Origin: Erwinia sp. 198 | Lineage (GTDB): Bacteria; Pseudomonadota; Gammaproteobacteria; Enterobacterales; Enterobacteriaceae | DNA: 64,000 bases | Assembly (NCBI RefSeq): GCF_003937915.1 | Contig: NZ_RHUM01000001.1 | Span: 124,001-188,000, forward strand | Direction: 5' to 3' | In this document: piece after piece, positions 36,574 to 45,537 of the stretch | Layout of the letters: each line of letters begins with the position of its first letter | Numbering within the stretch: the stretch's first letter is position 1 | Notes under the pieces: model-generated | Told to the model about the DNA's origin: nothing | Databases searched by the model: none | What the model saw: the letters and a program-made list of their open reading frames with translations, nothing else | Translations under genes and position numbers: made by a program

Positions 36574-38289
36574 ATGTTGCAAAAGGACGTTTTCCCTCAC
36601 CGTACTAAATGGGCCATTATCGTTATCGGGATGATAGCCGGGTTGCTCTGGGCTTTGCCGGATGGTTTGAGCCTGCACGAACGTTATTCTCTGTATCTGC
36701 CGCCGCTCTCGTTAGCGATGGCCAGCATTCTGGCCTTCACGCTTTATCGTCTCCGCGCCGTCAGGCCCTGGCTCTGCGCCTTGCTGATATTGCCGATTAT
36801 TGCCTTAATGACGGGGTGGTATCGCTGGAATTTTCCCACGCTGCCGCTGGGCGAATTTCACTTTAAAAATATCTGCGCCGTGATAGTGATGCTCAACCTG
36901 GCTATGCCCATGCTGGTCGCCTTCTGCACTAAATCGCAGCAGCAGCAGGGCGGGGCACCGTGGAGCAGAGCCGTCGCCGAAACGCTGTGGCGCAACACGT
37001 TTACCCTGGCGGTCACCGGCGTAATGACCGGGCTGTTCTGGCTGGTATTGATGCTGTGGAGCAATCTCTTCAGCATCATCGGCATCACGCTGTTTGAGCA
37101 GCTTTTCTTTGATAACCGTTTCTTCCCGCCGATAGCGACCGGCGCGGTCATCGCGGCGGCCATTGTGTTTTGTCGACGCCTGCCGGGCGCTGCCGGTCTG
37201 TACAGGCATCTGGTTACGCGGGCTGTAAGCGTGCTGCTGCCTTTGCACGCGGTCGCCTTGCTGCTGTTTCTGGCCTGTTTGCCCTTTACCGGGCTGGCTA
37301 TCATTCCCAAAGCTTTTTCAGCCACCACGCTGTTATTGACCATGACGCTGGTGATGCTGGCATTCAGCGCCATCGCTGGCGAAAGCTCGCCTGGCGTACC
37401 GCGCTGGCAGCGTGTTGTTGCGCGCCTGGTGCTGGTTGCGCAGGCGCTGACTCCGCTATTGGCCGGGCTGGCTGTCTGGGCGCTGTGGCTGCGCGTCGCG
37501 GAGTATGGCTGGACGGTGGAGCGGATCTACGCCGCTATGATTGCGCTTCTTGCGGTGGCTGGCTCGCTGCTGCTGCCAGGGTTCCAGCGCCGCGCCCGGT
37601 CACAGGGCGCGGGCAGCATGAACGCTTTTATCGCGCTGATGCTGACTTTGACGGCCTGCGGCTGGTTTTTACTGCATACGCCGGTAGCCGATCCGTGGCG
37701 CATTGTCGTGAAAAATCAGCTGGCGCGTTTTGCGCAGGGCCAGGCAAAAGTGGATGACATGGATCTCTATTTATTCAGTGATGCGGGACGTCGGGGGAAG
37801 CAGGCGTTACAGAAGATAAGCCGTCATCCGCAGTGGCTTGACGACCCTGTCCGGCAAAAAGCCGTGCTGGTGCGGCTGCTGGCAGAACGCGACGCTAACA
37901 GCGCTACCCCAACCGTTAGCGATCTTCAGCGCAGCATCCCGCTGCGGGCAGGCAGCGAAGCGCCGCCGGAAAGCTGGTGGCAGATGCAACACCTTGAGCC
38001 GGAGTCGGGTATCTGCCTGGTGGATACCGGTTCCTGCCTGGTATGGATGCAGGATGTGAATAACGACGGCACGCCGGAAGTGCTGCTCTATAACCGCAAT
38101 CAGCAGAGCATTACTCTCTATGCCCACCAGGCCACAGGCTGGAATCAGATTGGCAGCGTGACGCTGTCGGCAAGGCTGGAGCAGGCTCTCCGGGATAAAA
38201 TACCTGAAACCGTAGTTAAGCCGTGGCGCGATCTGGAAGTGAACGGCCAGCGGCTTCCGGTGCAATACTACGGCTTCGAAGGACAATAG
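36574..38289 (+). CDS. DUF4153 family polytopic membrane protein
   Basis: 571 residues from ATG 36574 (MLQKDVFPHRTKWAIIVIGM), chosen because AAGGA lies six bases upstream; an ATG at 36532 adds 14 residues before the ribosome-binding site. About ten transmembrane segments fill residues ~12-370. A soluble C-terminal domain of ~190 residues follows, containing an acidic EF-hand-like loop (DVNNDGTPEVLLYNRN). DUF4153 members are uncharacterised inner-membrane proteins. GC content is like the core genome. Confidence 0.85.
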   Translation: MLQKDVFPHRTKWAIIVIGMIAGLLWALPDGLSLHERYSLYLPPLSLAMASILAFTLYRLRAVRPWLCALLILPIIALMTGWYRWNFPTLPLGEFHFKNICAVIVMLNLAMPMLVAFCTKSQQQQGGAPWSRAVAETLWRNTFTLAVTGVMTGLFWLVLMLWSNLFSIIGITLFEQLFFDNRFFPPIATGAVIAAAIVFCRRLPGAAGLYRHLVTRAVSVLLPLHAVALLLFLACLPFTGLAIIPKAFSATTLLLTMTLVMLAFSAIAGESSPGVPRWQRVVARLVLVAQALTPLLAGLAVWALWLRVAEYGWTVERIYAAMIALLAVAGSLLLPGFQRRARSQGAGSMNAFIALMLTLTACGWFLLHTPVADPWRIVVKNQLARFAQGQAKVDDMDLYLFSDAGRRGKQALQKISRHPQWLDDPVRQKAVLVRLLAERDANSATPTVSDLQRSIPLRAGSEAPPESWWQMQHLEPESGICLVDTGSCLVWMQDVNNDGTPEVLLYNRNQQSITLYAHQATGWNQIGSVTLSARLEQALRDKIPETVVKPWRDLEVNGQRLPVQYYGFEGQ

Positions 38290-38361
38290 CGCATTACCCG
38301 CTCTTGCAGCCGTGCAGCCTCAGGCCCGGCTGCAAAAGCGTTACGGCTGTCGTCGGCTACG

Positions 38362-38503
38362 TTACCCTTTAACCTGCTCCCGGTTCAGCCCAAATCGCGC
38401 CAGATACTTACGCAGGCGATCGGCGTCGTTGGGCTGTTTCTTCCCCTGGCGGGAGACGGCAAACAGGCGTCGTCCCGCTTCGGAAAGCGAATCGGCCGCG
38501 CGG
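38362..38503 (-). repeat. 142-bp duplicate of the rtcR 3' end
   Basis: Nearly identical (about five differences) to 39603-39744, the 3' end of rtcR including its stop. It encodes the terminal peptide [20 protein letters not shown] through ARFGLNREQVKG but is not preceded by a functional gene. The two copies are in direct orientation and flank the STM2901/DUF1493 module, as expected if an element had inserted into the rtcR 3' end and rebuilt it. The rest of 38290-38706 holds no gene. Confidence 0.9.
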
Positions 38504-38706
38504 TATAGAGCCAATGTTTTATTTAACTCTGAAAACAGGGCCGACAAAGGTAAATAAGCCAACAGCATCTGCGCGGTAAAGCTAAGCTCTGCCAGCGTTT
38601 CAGGTGCGTAAAGCCTCGTTACGTGAAATCAAATAAGAGATCGTGGACTGTGCGAAAAGTAGCCGTTATGATTGCATTTCACACGCTAATCATAAGGGAT
38701 TATGAA

Positions 38707-39165
38707 GTGGATACAGTAGAAGAACTAAATGGCACTTATTTTTATGCAGGGCGCGCTAACCTTAGCGCGGCGGAACTCTTTTCCATGGTGTTGGTGATAA
38801 ATACTGCGGATCGATTCGGGATAAAAGATGTTGTCGCCGTGGCTGCTTTATATAGCAGCGTTAATAATCAGTCCACTCGAGTCAAACCTGCCGACGCCAT
38901 ACCCGGCACTTCAGGAGTTTCTAAAGGCGTCAGAAAGTTACTCAAAAATACGATGTTTCCTTTCGGCATCAAAATGCCCACCTGGATAGGGGGATATACG
39001 CCCTGGATCGTTAAACTAAAGATGCTCAGGAAGGTAAGCACGTTTGTTGGTCGAACTCTCCCCCTCATCGGTGAAGTTGTTCTTGTCGTTGATGTATCAC
39101 AGATTGTTTACTGCTCTGTACGCGACTATAACGCCATAGCACGAGGTCACGATAAATTATGTTAG
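38707..39165 (+). CDS. STM2901-type membrane protein
   Basis: 152 residues from GTG 38707 (VDTVEELNGTYFYAGRANLS), with AAGGGA seven bases upstream; the frame is open further upstream, to 38623, but the extra part has no family match. It resembles the uncharacterised STM2901 family of Salmonella islands: GTYFYAGRANLSAAELF, NTADRFGIKDVVAVAAL, and a C-terminal hydrophobic region FVGRTLPLIGEVVLVVDVSQ. The following DUF1493 gene overlaps its end by 7 bp. The pair is a known accessory module of unknown function. Confidence 0.75.
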   Translation: MDTVEELNGTYFYAGRANLSAAELFSMVLVINTADRFGIKDVVAVAALYSSVNNQSTRVKPADAIPGTSGVSKGVRKLLKNTMFPFGIKMPTWIGGYTPWIVKLKMLRKVSTFVGRTLPLIGEVVLVVDVSQIVYCSVRDYNAIARGHDKLC

Positions 39166-39488
39166 ACGACATTGAACAGCGTGTAATTACTCTTGTGACG
39201 CATCATAGCGGTGTTTACATGTTCAGAAAGAAAAAATACGACACCTATACAGCATCCTCCAGCATCCATTTTGATGTGTGGTTAGATCAGGATGATGTTG
39301 AAGAACTGATCGAAGACTATGCCAAAGCGTTCAACGTAGACATGTCTGATTTTCATCTTGAAAACTATTACCCCAAGGTTAATTTCTCCTGGAACCCATT
39401 CAGGAAACCCGAACCGGTAGATGTACCCGACTTCACGATCAATATGTTAATAGAATCAGCAAAAGCCGGGAAATGGTTATATGACTAA
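39159..39488 (+). CDS. DUF1493 family protein
   Basis: 109 residues: VITLVTHHSGV, SSSIHFDVWLDQDDVEELIE, DYAKAFNVDMSDFHLENYYP and the C-terminal VPDFTINMLIESAKAGKWLYD-like ending typical of DUF1493. The fold is related to acyl carrier proteins, but there is no DSL phosphopantetheine site. It is coupled to the upstream STM2901-type gene and shares its fate inside the rtcR-repeat-flanked segment. Confidence 0.85.
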   Translation: MLDDIEQRVITLVTHHSGVYMFRKKKYDTYTASSSIHFDVWLDQDDVEELIEDYAKAFNVDMSDFHLENYYPKVNFSWNPFRKPEPVDVPDFTINMLIESAKAGKWLYD

Positions 39489-39602
39489 TCACGGGCAAAA
39501 TAGCCGTATTTGAATATTCATTTTGACCGAGGGTAGCTGAATAATCTTCCGTGGTTCTTCCAATGCTACAGGCCATTAGGCGATACAGAATTTTAGCCGT
39601 TT

Positions 39603-41183
39603 TTACCCTTTAACCTCCTCCCAGTTCAGCCCAAATCGCGCCAGATACTTACGCAGGCGATCGGCGTCGTTGGGCTGTTTTTTTCCCTGGCGGGAGACGG
39701 CAAACAGGCGTCGTCCCGCTTCGGAAAGCGAATCGGCCGCGCGGCAGACGCTCAGCACCGTCTGTAGCTGGCACTCGTCAAAGAGATCGTACCGCGACTC
39801 GGAACGTTCAGGCAGGGCAGCTGTCGATGCCGTAGTACGCCAGCTGGCGCGCAGCCGGGCGATCTCTTCCTCCGCCAGCTCCAGCGAGATCCTTCCCTGT
39901 TCCGCCAGCGTTGCCATCCGCGTAACGGCAGCGCCCAGCTCGCGGAAGTTGCCTCGCCAGCTGGCTTCTGTCGAGCAGGCAAAACGCAGAAAATGGCTTC
40001 TCGCTTCTTTATCAAAGCGCACCCGGGTCTGCTGTTCCCGGGCGTAACGTTCCAGCTCAAAATCCAGGTTGGGTTCGATATCCTCGCGGCGTTCGGCCAG
40101 GCCCGGCAGCTGAAACGTCCACATATTGATGCGGGCAAACAGATCTTCGCGAAAGCGGCCTTCGGCAACCCACTGCGGCATATCCCGGTGCGTGCCGGCA
40201 ATCAGCTGAAAATCGCTGCTGACCTCTTTATCCGAGCCATACGGGAAGAAGCATTTCTCCTCGATGGCGCGCAGCAGCATCGCTTGCTCATCCAGCCCCA
40301 GCTCGGCGATCTCGTCCAGAAACAACATGCCGCCGTCGGCTTCCCGCAGCAGACCGCCGCGCGCCTGCTGTGCGCCGGTAAACGCGCCCTTAACGTGGCC
40401 GAACAGCGTGGACATCGCGTTGTCGCCGCGTAGCGTGGCGCAGTTAACCGCCACGAATTTACCGGTCAGCCGGTGGCGGGCATGGCGCAGCTGATAGATG
40501 CGCTCCGCAAGAAAAGATTTGCCCGCGCCGGTTGGGCCGGTCAGCAGCATCGGGGCGTCCGAGCGCAGCGCCACGCGCTCAATCTGCTCGATCAGGCTGT
40601 TAAACGTCGGGTTGCGCGTCTCAATGCCGGATTTTAAAAACGAGGTGGAGTGCTGCTGTTCGCGCTGAAAGCGGCTGGTCAGCGTGGCGTATCGGTTCAG
40701 ATCGAGATCGATAATGGAATAGTGGCCGAGCGCGGTTGGCGTCTCCGAACCCTTGCTGGCCGGTGAGGTCTGCAAAATGCGCGCGGGCAGATAGCGGGCT
40801 TCGGTCAGCAGAAACCAGCAAATCTGCGCCACGTGGGTGCCGGTGGTGATATGCACCAGATACTCTTCATGTTCGGTATCAAAAGAGTAGCGGCTGACAA
40901 AATCCAGAAAGCTGCCGTAGACCTCTTCAAAGTCCCAGGGATCTTCCAGCTTCACGCTGTGCAGCACTACCCGGGTAGCGGGCGAGGCCTGAACGATATC
41001 TTCCGCCACCTGCTGCGCCATACTGAGATCGCGTGGTTGATGAAGCAGCTCCAGCCTGTCGATTTGTAAGTCTTCCTGCTGGCAAAGCGCGACGGTTGGC
41101 CGCCATTTGCTCCAGCGATTTGCCCGCTTGCCGCGTTTATCCAGCACCGTGCCCAGCACGCCGATCGCTACGTTAGCTTTCAT
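39603..41183 (-). CDS. rtcR: Sigma-54-dependent regulator RtcR
   Basis: 526 residues from ATG 41181-41183 ([20 protein letters not shown]); an upstream in-frame start at 41255 would lie in the promoter region. The N-terminal ~180 residues form the RtcR sensory (CARF-type) domain, thought to sense RNA ends. The AAA+ domain has Walker A GPTGAGKS and the sigma-54 contact motif GAFTGA (in [13 protein letters not shown]), plus Walker [13 protein letters not shown]. The C-terminus ends [19 protein letters not shown] and [12 protein letters not shown], the DNA-binding part. Divergent from rtcB. Its last 142 bp are duplicated at 38362-38503, so the present 3' end may derive from recombination. Confidence 0.95.
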   Translation of the reverse strand: MKANVAIGVLGTVLDKRGKRANRWSKWRPTVALCQQEDLQIDRLELLHQPRDLSMAQQVAEDIVQASPATRVVLHSVKLEDPWDFEEVYGSFLDFVSRYSFDTEHEEYLVHITTGTHVAQICWFLLTEARYLPARILQTSPASKGSETPTALGHYSIIDLDLNRYATLTSRFQREQQHSTSFLKSGIETRNPTFNSLIEQIERVALRSDAPMLLTGPTGAGKSFLAERIYQLRHARHRLTGKFVAVNCATLRGDNAMSTLFGHVKGAFTGAQQARGGLLREADGGMLFLDEIAELGLDEQAMLLRAIEEKCFFPYGSDKEVSSDFQLIAGTHRDMPQWVAEGRFREDLFARINMWTFQLPGLAERREDIEPNLDFELERYAREQQTRVRFDKEARSHFLRFACSTEASWRGNFRELGAAVTRMATLAEQGRISLELAEEEIARLRASWRTTASTAALPERSESRYDLFDECQLQTVLSVCRAADSLSEAGRRLFAVSRQGKKQPNDADRLRKYLARFGLNWEEVKG

Positions 41184-41320
41184 GCTTATCTCATAAGATA
41201 AATAACTTATCCGACAGGATAAGTCGCTCTGTCGGTAATAGCAATGCGCAGGCACGACGCAGCAATAAATTATATTAATAATCAGTTAGATAGAATTTAT
41301 TATGCGGCGTTGTTCTCTTC
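41184..41320. promoter_or_regulatory. rtcR/rtcB divergent region with tandem palindromes (likely RtcR sites)
   Basis: Two palindromes lie next to the rtcR start: TTATCT-CATA-AGATAA (41186-41201) and TTATCC-GACA-GGATAA at about 41207-41222. A longer-range repeat CCGACAG ... CTGTCGG (about 41211-41235) overlaps the second. Their place about 100 bp upstream of the sigma-54-type promoter fits enhancer sites for RtcR. Seen directly; binding is inferred. Confidence 0.55.
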
Positions 41321-41336
41321 TGGCACAGCATTCGCA
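41321..41336 (+). promoter_or_regulatory. Sigma-54 promoter of rtcB
   Basis: TGGCAC-AGCAT-TCGCA: GG and GC dinucleotides at the -24/-12 spacing (10 bp between), close to the consensus TGGCAC-N5-TTGCA. It lies 30 bp before the rtcB start and fits activation by RtcR. Confidence 0.8.
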
Positions 41337-41365
41337 ATAGTTAAGGCACAGCAACGAGGAAAACG

Positions 41366-42592
41366 ATGATGAAAAACAGCTATCAGACTCTACAGCAGGC
41401 GAAAGGCGTACCGGTAAAAATGTGGACCAACGGCGTGCCGGTGGAGCCGGAAGCGCGCGAGCAGCTGCTGAACACGGCGAAAATGCCGTTTATTTTTCGC
41501 CATCTGGCGGTGATGCCGGACGTGCATCTGGGCAAAGGCTCTACTATCGGCAGCGTGATCCCGACCAAAGGCGCAATTATCCCGGCAGCGGTCGGCGTGG
41601 ATATCGGCTGCGGCATGATTGCGGTGCGCACCTCGCTGATGGCCTGCGATCTGCCGGACAATCTGTCGGGCGTGCGCAGCGCCATTGAACAGGCGGTGCC
41701 GCACGGTCGCACCAATAACCGTTCCGGTCGCGATAAGGGCGCCTGGCAGACGCCGCCGCAGGAGGTGGATCGCCACTGGGCCAGACTGGCGCCGCGCTTT
41801 AAAACGCTGACGCAAAAACACCCGTCGCTGTTCAAAACTAACAACTATCAGCATCTGGGAACGCTGGGAACGGGCAACCACTTTATTGAAGTCTGCCTGG
41901 ACGAAAGCCAACAGGTCTGGGTCATGCTGCACAGCGGCTCGCGTGGCGTAGGGAACGCCATCGGCAATCTGTTTATCGCGCTGGCGCAAAAGGATATGCA
42001 GCGGCATATCGCCAATCTGCCGGATCGCAACCTCGCTTATTTTGAAGAGGGCAGCAGGCATTTTAACGACTACGTGGAAGCGGTGAGCTGGGCGCAGGAT
42101 TACGCTCGTCACAATCGCGAAGCCATGATGGAGCGGGTGCTGGCGGCGATGTCGCGCGTTATCAGCAAGCCTTTTACCACGCATCTGGAAGCGGTGAACT
42201 GCCACCACAACTACGTGGAGCGGGAAACGCACTTTGGCGAGTCGGTGCTGGTGACGCGCAAAGGCGCGGTCTCGGCGCAAAAAGGGCAGATGGGCATTAT
42301 CCCCGGATCGATGGGCGCGAAGAGCTTTATCGTGCGCGGCCTGGGTAACGAAGAGAGCTTCTGCTCCTGTAGCCACGGCGCGGGGCGCACCATGAGCCGC
42401 ACGGCGGCGAAAGCCCGCTTTACCGTGGAGGATCAGCGCCGCGCGACGGCGCACGTGGAGTGCCGAAAAGATAAAGAGGTCATCGACGAAATCCCGATGG
42501 CTTATAAAGATATCGATGCCGTCATGGCCGCCCAGTCTTCGCTGGTGGAAGTGGTACATACGCTGTCGCAGGTAGTTTGCGTAAAAGGATAA
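41366..42592 (+). CDS. rtcB: RNA-splicing ligase RtcB
   Basis: 408 residues, the same length as E. coli RtcB. Mn/GTP-dependent ligase joining 2',3'-cyclic-phosphate or 3'-phosphate RNA ends to 5'-OH ends. Key segments: AVMPDVHLGKGSTIGSVIPT, GVDIGCGM (metal cysteine), LGTGNHFIE, LHSGSRG, and the guanylated histidine in SCSHGAGRTMSRT near residue 337. AGGA lies 7-10 bases upstream; the second ATG (41369) is also usable. First gene of a likely operon with the two genes downstream, 4 and 23 bp apart. The usual rtcA cyclase gene is absent here. Confidence 0.97.
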   Translation: MMKNSYQTLQQAKGVPVKMWTNGVPVEPEAREQLLNTAKMPFIFRHLAVMPDVHLGKGSTIGSVIPTKGAIIPAAVGVDIGCGMIAVRTSLMACDLPDNLSGVRSAIEQAVPHGRTNNRSGRDKGAWQTPPQEVDRHWARLAPRFKTLTQKHPSLFKTNNYQHLGTLGTGNHFIEVCLDESQQVWVMLHSGSRGVGNAIGNLFIALAQKDMQRHIANLPDRNLAYFEEGSRHFNDYVEAVSWAQDYARHNREAMMERVLAAMSRVISKPFTTHLEAVNCHHNYVERETHFGESVLVTRKGAVSAQKGQMGIIPGSMGAKSFIVRGLGNEESFCSCSHGAGRTMSRTAAKARFTVEDQRRATAHVECRKDKEVIDEIPMAYKDIDAVMAAQSSLVEVVHTLSQVVCVKG

Positions 42593-42596
42593 AAAG

Positions 42597-43394
42597 ATGA
42601 GAACAGGATTACATGGCGTGGACAGCGCAATGCGCGAGCGCGTACGGGGCGTGCTGCGCCAGATAGAAGAAGAGCACTCGGTAAAAGTGCTGTACGCCTG
42701 CGAGTCGGGCAGCCGCGGCTGGGGCTTTGCCTCACCGGACAGCGATTACGACGTGCGTTTTCTCTATGTACATCAACCGGAGTGGTATCTGCGTATCGAG
42801 CCGCCGCGCGACGTTATCGAGCTGCCGATCGACGATACGCTGGACGTCTGCGGCTGGGAGTGGCGCAAAGCGCTGGCCCTGTTGAAACGAGCCAATCCAA
42901 CGCTAATCGAATGGCTGGATTCGCCGGTGATCTACCAGCAGGAAACGGCCATCGTCGCCGATTTACGGGAAAGAATACCGGACTGGTTTTCGCCGCTGCG
43001 GGCGCGCTGGCACTATCTCTCGATGGCAAGAAAAAACTTTTACAGCTATCTGCAGGGCGACAGCGTGCGGCTGAAAAAGTACTTCTACGTATTGCGTCCG
43101 CTGCTGGCGGTGCAGTGGATAGAGGCCGGAAAAGGCGCGCCGCCGATGCGTTTTGAAGAGCTGCTGGCAGGGACGGTAACGGATCCCTTGCTGCTGGCCG
43201 AAATTGAACGGCTGCTGGCGCGCAAGCAGCGCGCAGGCGAAGCGGAATACGGCGAGCGTCAGGAGCGCATCCATGCATTTATCCGCCAGCAGCTGGACGA
43301 GAACCGCGTCAGCGAAGATCTGCCGGATAGCGAGCGGCGCGACTGCCGCGATCTGGACGCGTTGCTGCTGAAAACCGTGCTGAGCATGGCGTAA
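42597..43394 (+). CDS. RNA-repair-type nucleotidyltransferase (COG3541/RlaP-like)
   Basis: 265 residues. The N-terminal nucleotidyltransferase domain has ACESGSRGWGFASPDSDYDV, the G-S ... D-x-D pattern of the polymerase-beta superfamily. Then come the WYLRIEPPRDVIELP and WEWRKALALLKRANPTLIEW blocks typical of COG3541, and a helical C-terminal part with KNFYSYLQGDSVRLKKYFYV. Family members co-occur with RtcB and are proposed to act in RNA repair by modifying RNA ends; the reaction is not known to me. The position between rtcB and the helical-repeat gene supports this. Confidence 0.85.
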   Translation: MRTGLHGVDSAMRERVRGVLRQIEEEHSVKVLYACESGSRGWGFASPDSDYDVRFLYVHQPEWYLRIEPPRDVIELPIDDTLDVCGWEWRKALALLKRANPTLIEWLDSPVIYQQETAIVADLRERIPDWFSPLRARWHYLSMARKNFYSYLQGDSVRLKKYFYVLRPLLAVQWIEAGKGAPPMRFEELLAGTVTDPLLLAEIERLLARKQRAGEAEYGERQERIHAFIRQQLDENRVSEDLPDSERRDCRDLDALLLKTVLSMA

Positions 43395-43417
43395 CTTATT
43401 AAAAAGGGGATAAAAAA

Positions 43418-45019
43418 ATGAAAGAGTGGATCGCCAACATCTTCCGCCAGCCTGACGACCAGCGTTTTCCGGTGGTATGGCCGACAGAGCAGCGCGCCAT
43501 CTATGGCTGGCTGGCGCAGTGGTCGCAGGAAACGGGCGTGCTGCCTGAAGCGGCACAGACGCTGCCGGACGAGCCTGCGCCGCAAGAAGATGAGGAAACG
43601 CTGCGCTGGGCGCCTGGCGCGCTGGACGGTGCCTTTGGACATCATATCGCGCACGGCAGCGATCGGGACAAAGCGACGCAGGTGACGCAGGCGATCGTTC
43701 GCGTGCTGCGGCGGAGCAGCAGGAAAAACATGCAGGCGCTTTATCAACTGGCAAAACAGGATACGCCGCTGAATTTTATTGACGATCTGCTGAAGACGAT
43801 GGCCGCTTCTGAGGCTATTGACGCTCGCCGCCTTCGGGCGCTGGCGGTGTTTCTGGCAACGCAGGCGCCGGATCGTCAGGTGGTGAAATTAGCTATGGCG
43901 CTGCTGGCTTTTTTCCCGTACCAGCAAAGCGTTGACCTTCTGCGAACGTTAGGCAGCCACGATGAATTTACCCTCTATGCCGCGGTGGCGATGCGGGCCA
44001 TCCTGCCGCCGGAGGAGTTCGCGCAGGAATGGCTGGCGCTGGCAAAGCGCACGACAGGCTGGGGACGTATCCAGCTGATCGAGCGGCTGCCGGACGCGCC
44101 GGATCGGGCCGTTCGTCAGTGGCTGTTAAGGGAGGGCTATAACAATGCCGTAATGGTGGAATATACCGCCTGGCACTGCGCCGCGCATGGAATGCTGCAC
44201 GAAGCATTGGCGGGCGAGGTTGATGCAGAGTTGCTTAAGGGCGCCGCTGAAATCCTGCGCGGCATGATTAGCGGTCACCCCGGCCCCGGTATTGATGAAT
44301 ATCCCTTCGCCGCGCTGGCCTGCGAGCGTTACCTCACGCATATCCTGCCTGGTACAGCGGCCGACCTGCTGCATTATGAGGTGGCAGGCGAAATCGGCAG
44401 GCTGGCGCGTGAAGAAGCGTTTGCTGACGAGGCGGAGCGGCAACGACTGACGGCGCTGTGCGAACAGATCCGTGCCTTACCCGAGTGGCCCGCGCTGATT
44501 GAGGCCGGGCTGCATCATGATGACGCCATGATTTTTCATACGGCGCTTCAGCTTTGCAGAGCGCAGGGCGGCGATCCGTGGCCGGCTATTTATCATCGGT
44601 ACCGTGAACGGCGGGAAAGCGGCCTCTGGTATCAGCTGATGCAGACCGACAATCCGGATTATATCGCGCAGGTTATCGCGCTGGCGGAAAGCGAGCTGGA
44701 TCTGACCGCCATCGCCTCCGGACCGCAAAAATCCCTGGGGATGGGGCCACAGTATCAGCAGCATTCGGCGCTCGACTTTATCCTGCAGGATTTAAAACGT
44801 TTTCCCGGACAGGGCTGGACGCTGATCCGAACCGGTTTAAAAAGCCCGGTAACGCGTAACCGTCATATGGCGCTGAATGCGCTGGAAGCCTGGCCGCAGG
44901 CTTTGCTGCCGGTGGAAGCCGTTGCAATGCTGGCAGAGGCCCGAAGCAAAGAGCCGGAAGAAGAGGTTCAGCAGAGGCTGACGCAGCTGCTCGGGCAGCT
45001 GGCGGGAAATCCCTTCTGA
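43418..45019 (+). CDS. HEAT-like helical-repeat protein of the rtcB operon
   Basis: 533 residues without signal peptide or membrane segment. From about residue 90 onward it reads as successive helical pairs (for example RRLRALAVFLATQAPDRQVV, YAAVAMRAILPPEEFAQEWL, NRHMALNALEAWPQALLPVE), suggesting HEAT-type repeats for binding protein or RNA. No catalytic motif is seen. It begins 23 bp after the nucleotidyltransferase with GGGG before ATG and is probably cotranscribed from the sigma-54 promoter. I do not recognise a named family. Confidence 0.75.
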   Translation: MKEWIANIFRQPDDQRFPVVWPTEQRAIYGWLAQWSQETGVLPEAAQTLPDEPAPQEDEETLRWAPGALDGAFGHHIAHGSDRDKATQVTQAIVRVLRRSSRKNMQALYQLAKQDTPLNFIDDLLKTMAASEAIDARRLRALAVFLATQAPDRQVVKLAMALLAFFPYQQSVDLLRTLGSHDEFTLYAAVAMRAILPPEEFAQEWLALAKRTTGWGRIQLIERLPDAPDRAVRQWLLREGYNNAVMVEYTAWHCAAHGMLHEALAGEVDAELLKGAAEILRGMISGHPGPGIDEYPFAALACERYLTHILPGTAADLLHYEVAGEIGRLAREEAFADEAERQRLTALCEQIRALPEWPALIEAGLHHDDAMIFHTALQLCRAQGGDPWPAIYHRYRERRESGLWYQLMQTDNPDYIAQVIALAESELDLTAIASGPQKSLGMGPQYQQHSALDFILQDLKRFPGQGWTLIRTGLKSPVTRNRHMALNALEAWPQALLPVEAVAMLAEARSKEPEEEVQQRLTQLLGQLAGNPF

Positions 45020-45184
45020 GCTTTCGTTTAGGAAAGTCGTGTGCGGCGAGGCCAGCGCCTGTGGATATGGGCGGCTGGCTGGCCGGTGCAGGCGAAAGCG
45101 CTGGCCAGGACGGTAAAAACGGATAACGGCGATCTGTCTTCTTCGATATAATCAGAAAATATCCGGATAGCCCGAGTCATTTAT
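45020..45184. other. Spacer with inverted repeat after the rtcB operon
   Basis: GGCCAGCGC (45050-45058) and GCGCTGGCC (45098-45106) form a 9-bp inverted repeat with a 39-base spacer that itself contains CTGGCTGGCCGG. It may help end the rtcB transcript, but there is no T tract. Confidence 0.35.
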
Positions 45185-45445
45185 ATGCATCGGATTTTGC
45201 CATCTGTTGCCAACCTGCTGCCGTTAGCTTTTATCGTATTGCTTATCAGATATTCCTTCTGGCCGATATGCAATAAAGGAAATGAATATCTTTTAGATAG
45301 CGAAGGTAGCGGTTTTTTTGATCCTGCTTACCTTTGCAGACGACCGTGCGGTATTCCTTCTCCTGTTATCCGCGATATCTTCATTGGTCAGCTGCACAGC
45401 GTGCTGACTGAAGCGCGTAATAAAAAAGAAACGGTTACACGATAG
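45185..45445 (+). pseudogene. Decayed DUF1493 gene
   Basis: The C-terminal half (NEYLLDSEGSGFFDPAYLCR, then GIPSPVIRDIFIGQLHSVLT) parallels the intact DUF1493 protein at 35266 (NEYLFDSEGLDLLG, then GIPKAVIRDLTIGQLHRALV). The N-terminal half is replaced by an unrelated hydrophobic stretch, and the acidic GITGDD helix region is missing. It is therefore a fragment of a DUF1493 gene. Confidence 0.6.
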
Positions 45446-45537
45446 CCGCTATCGTTGAGCCCGATCCAAACTCTCGCAATAGGCTTATCAGCAAATTGTG
45501 ATTTCACCCACCCGATATTCAGGAAACAGGAAGTAGC

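Noticed and set aside
38362-38568. Small independent regulator gene on the minus strand
   Set aside because: Its recognisable part is only the duplicated rtcR C-terminus; the upstream residues come from unrelated sequence.
41390-42559. 389-codon open frame opposite rtcB
   Set aside because: Antisense shadow; rtcB is certain from its active-site motifs.
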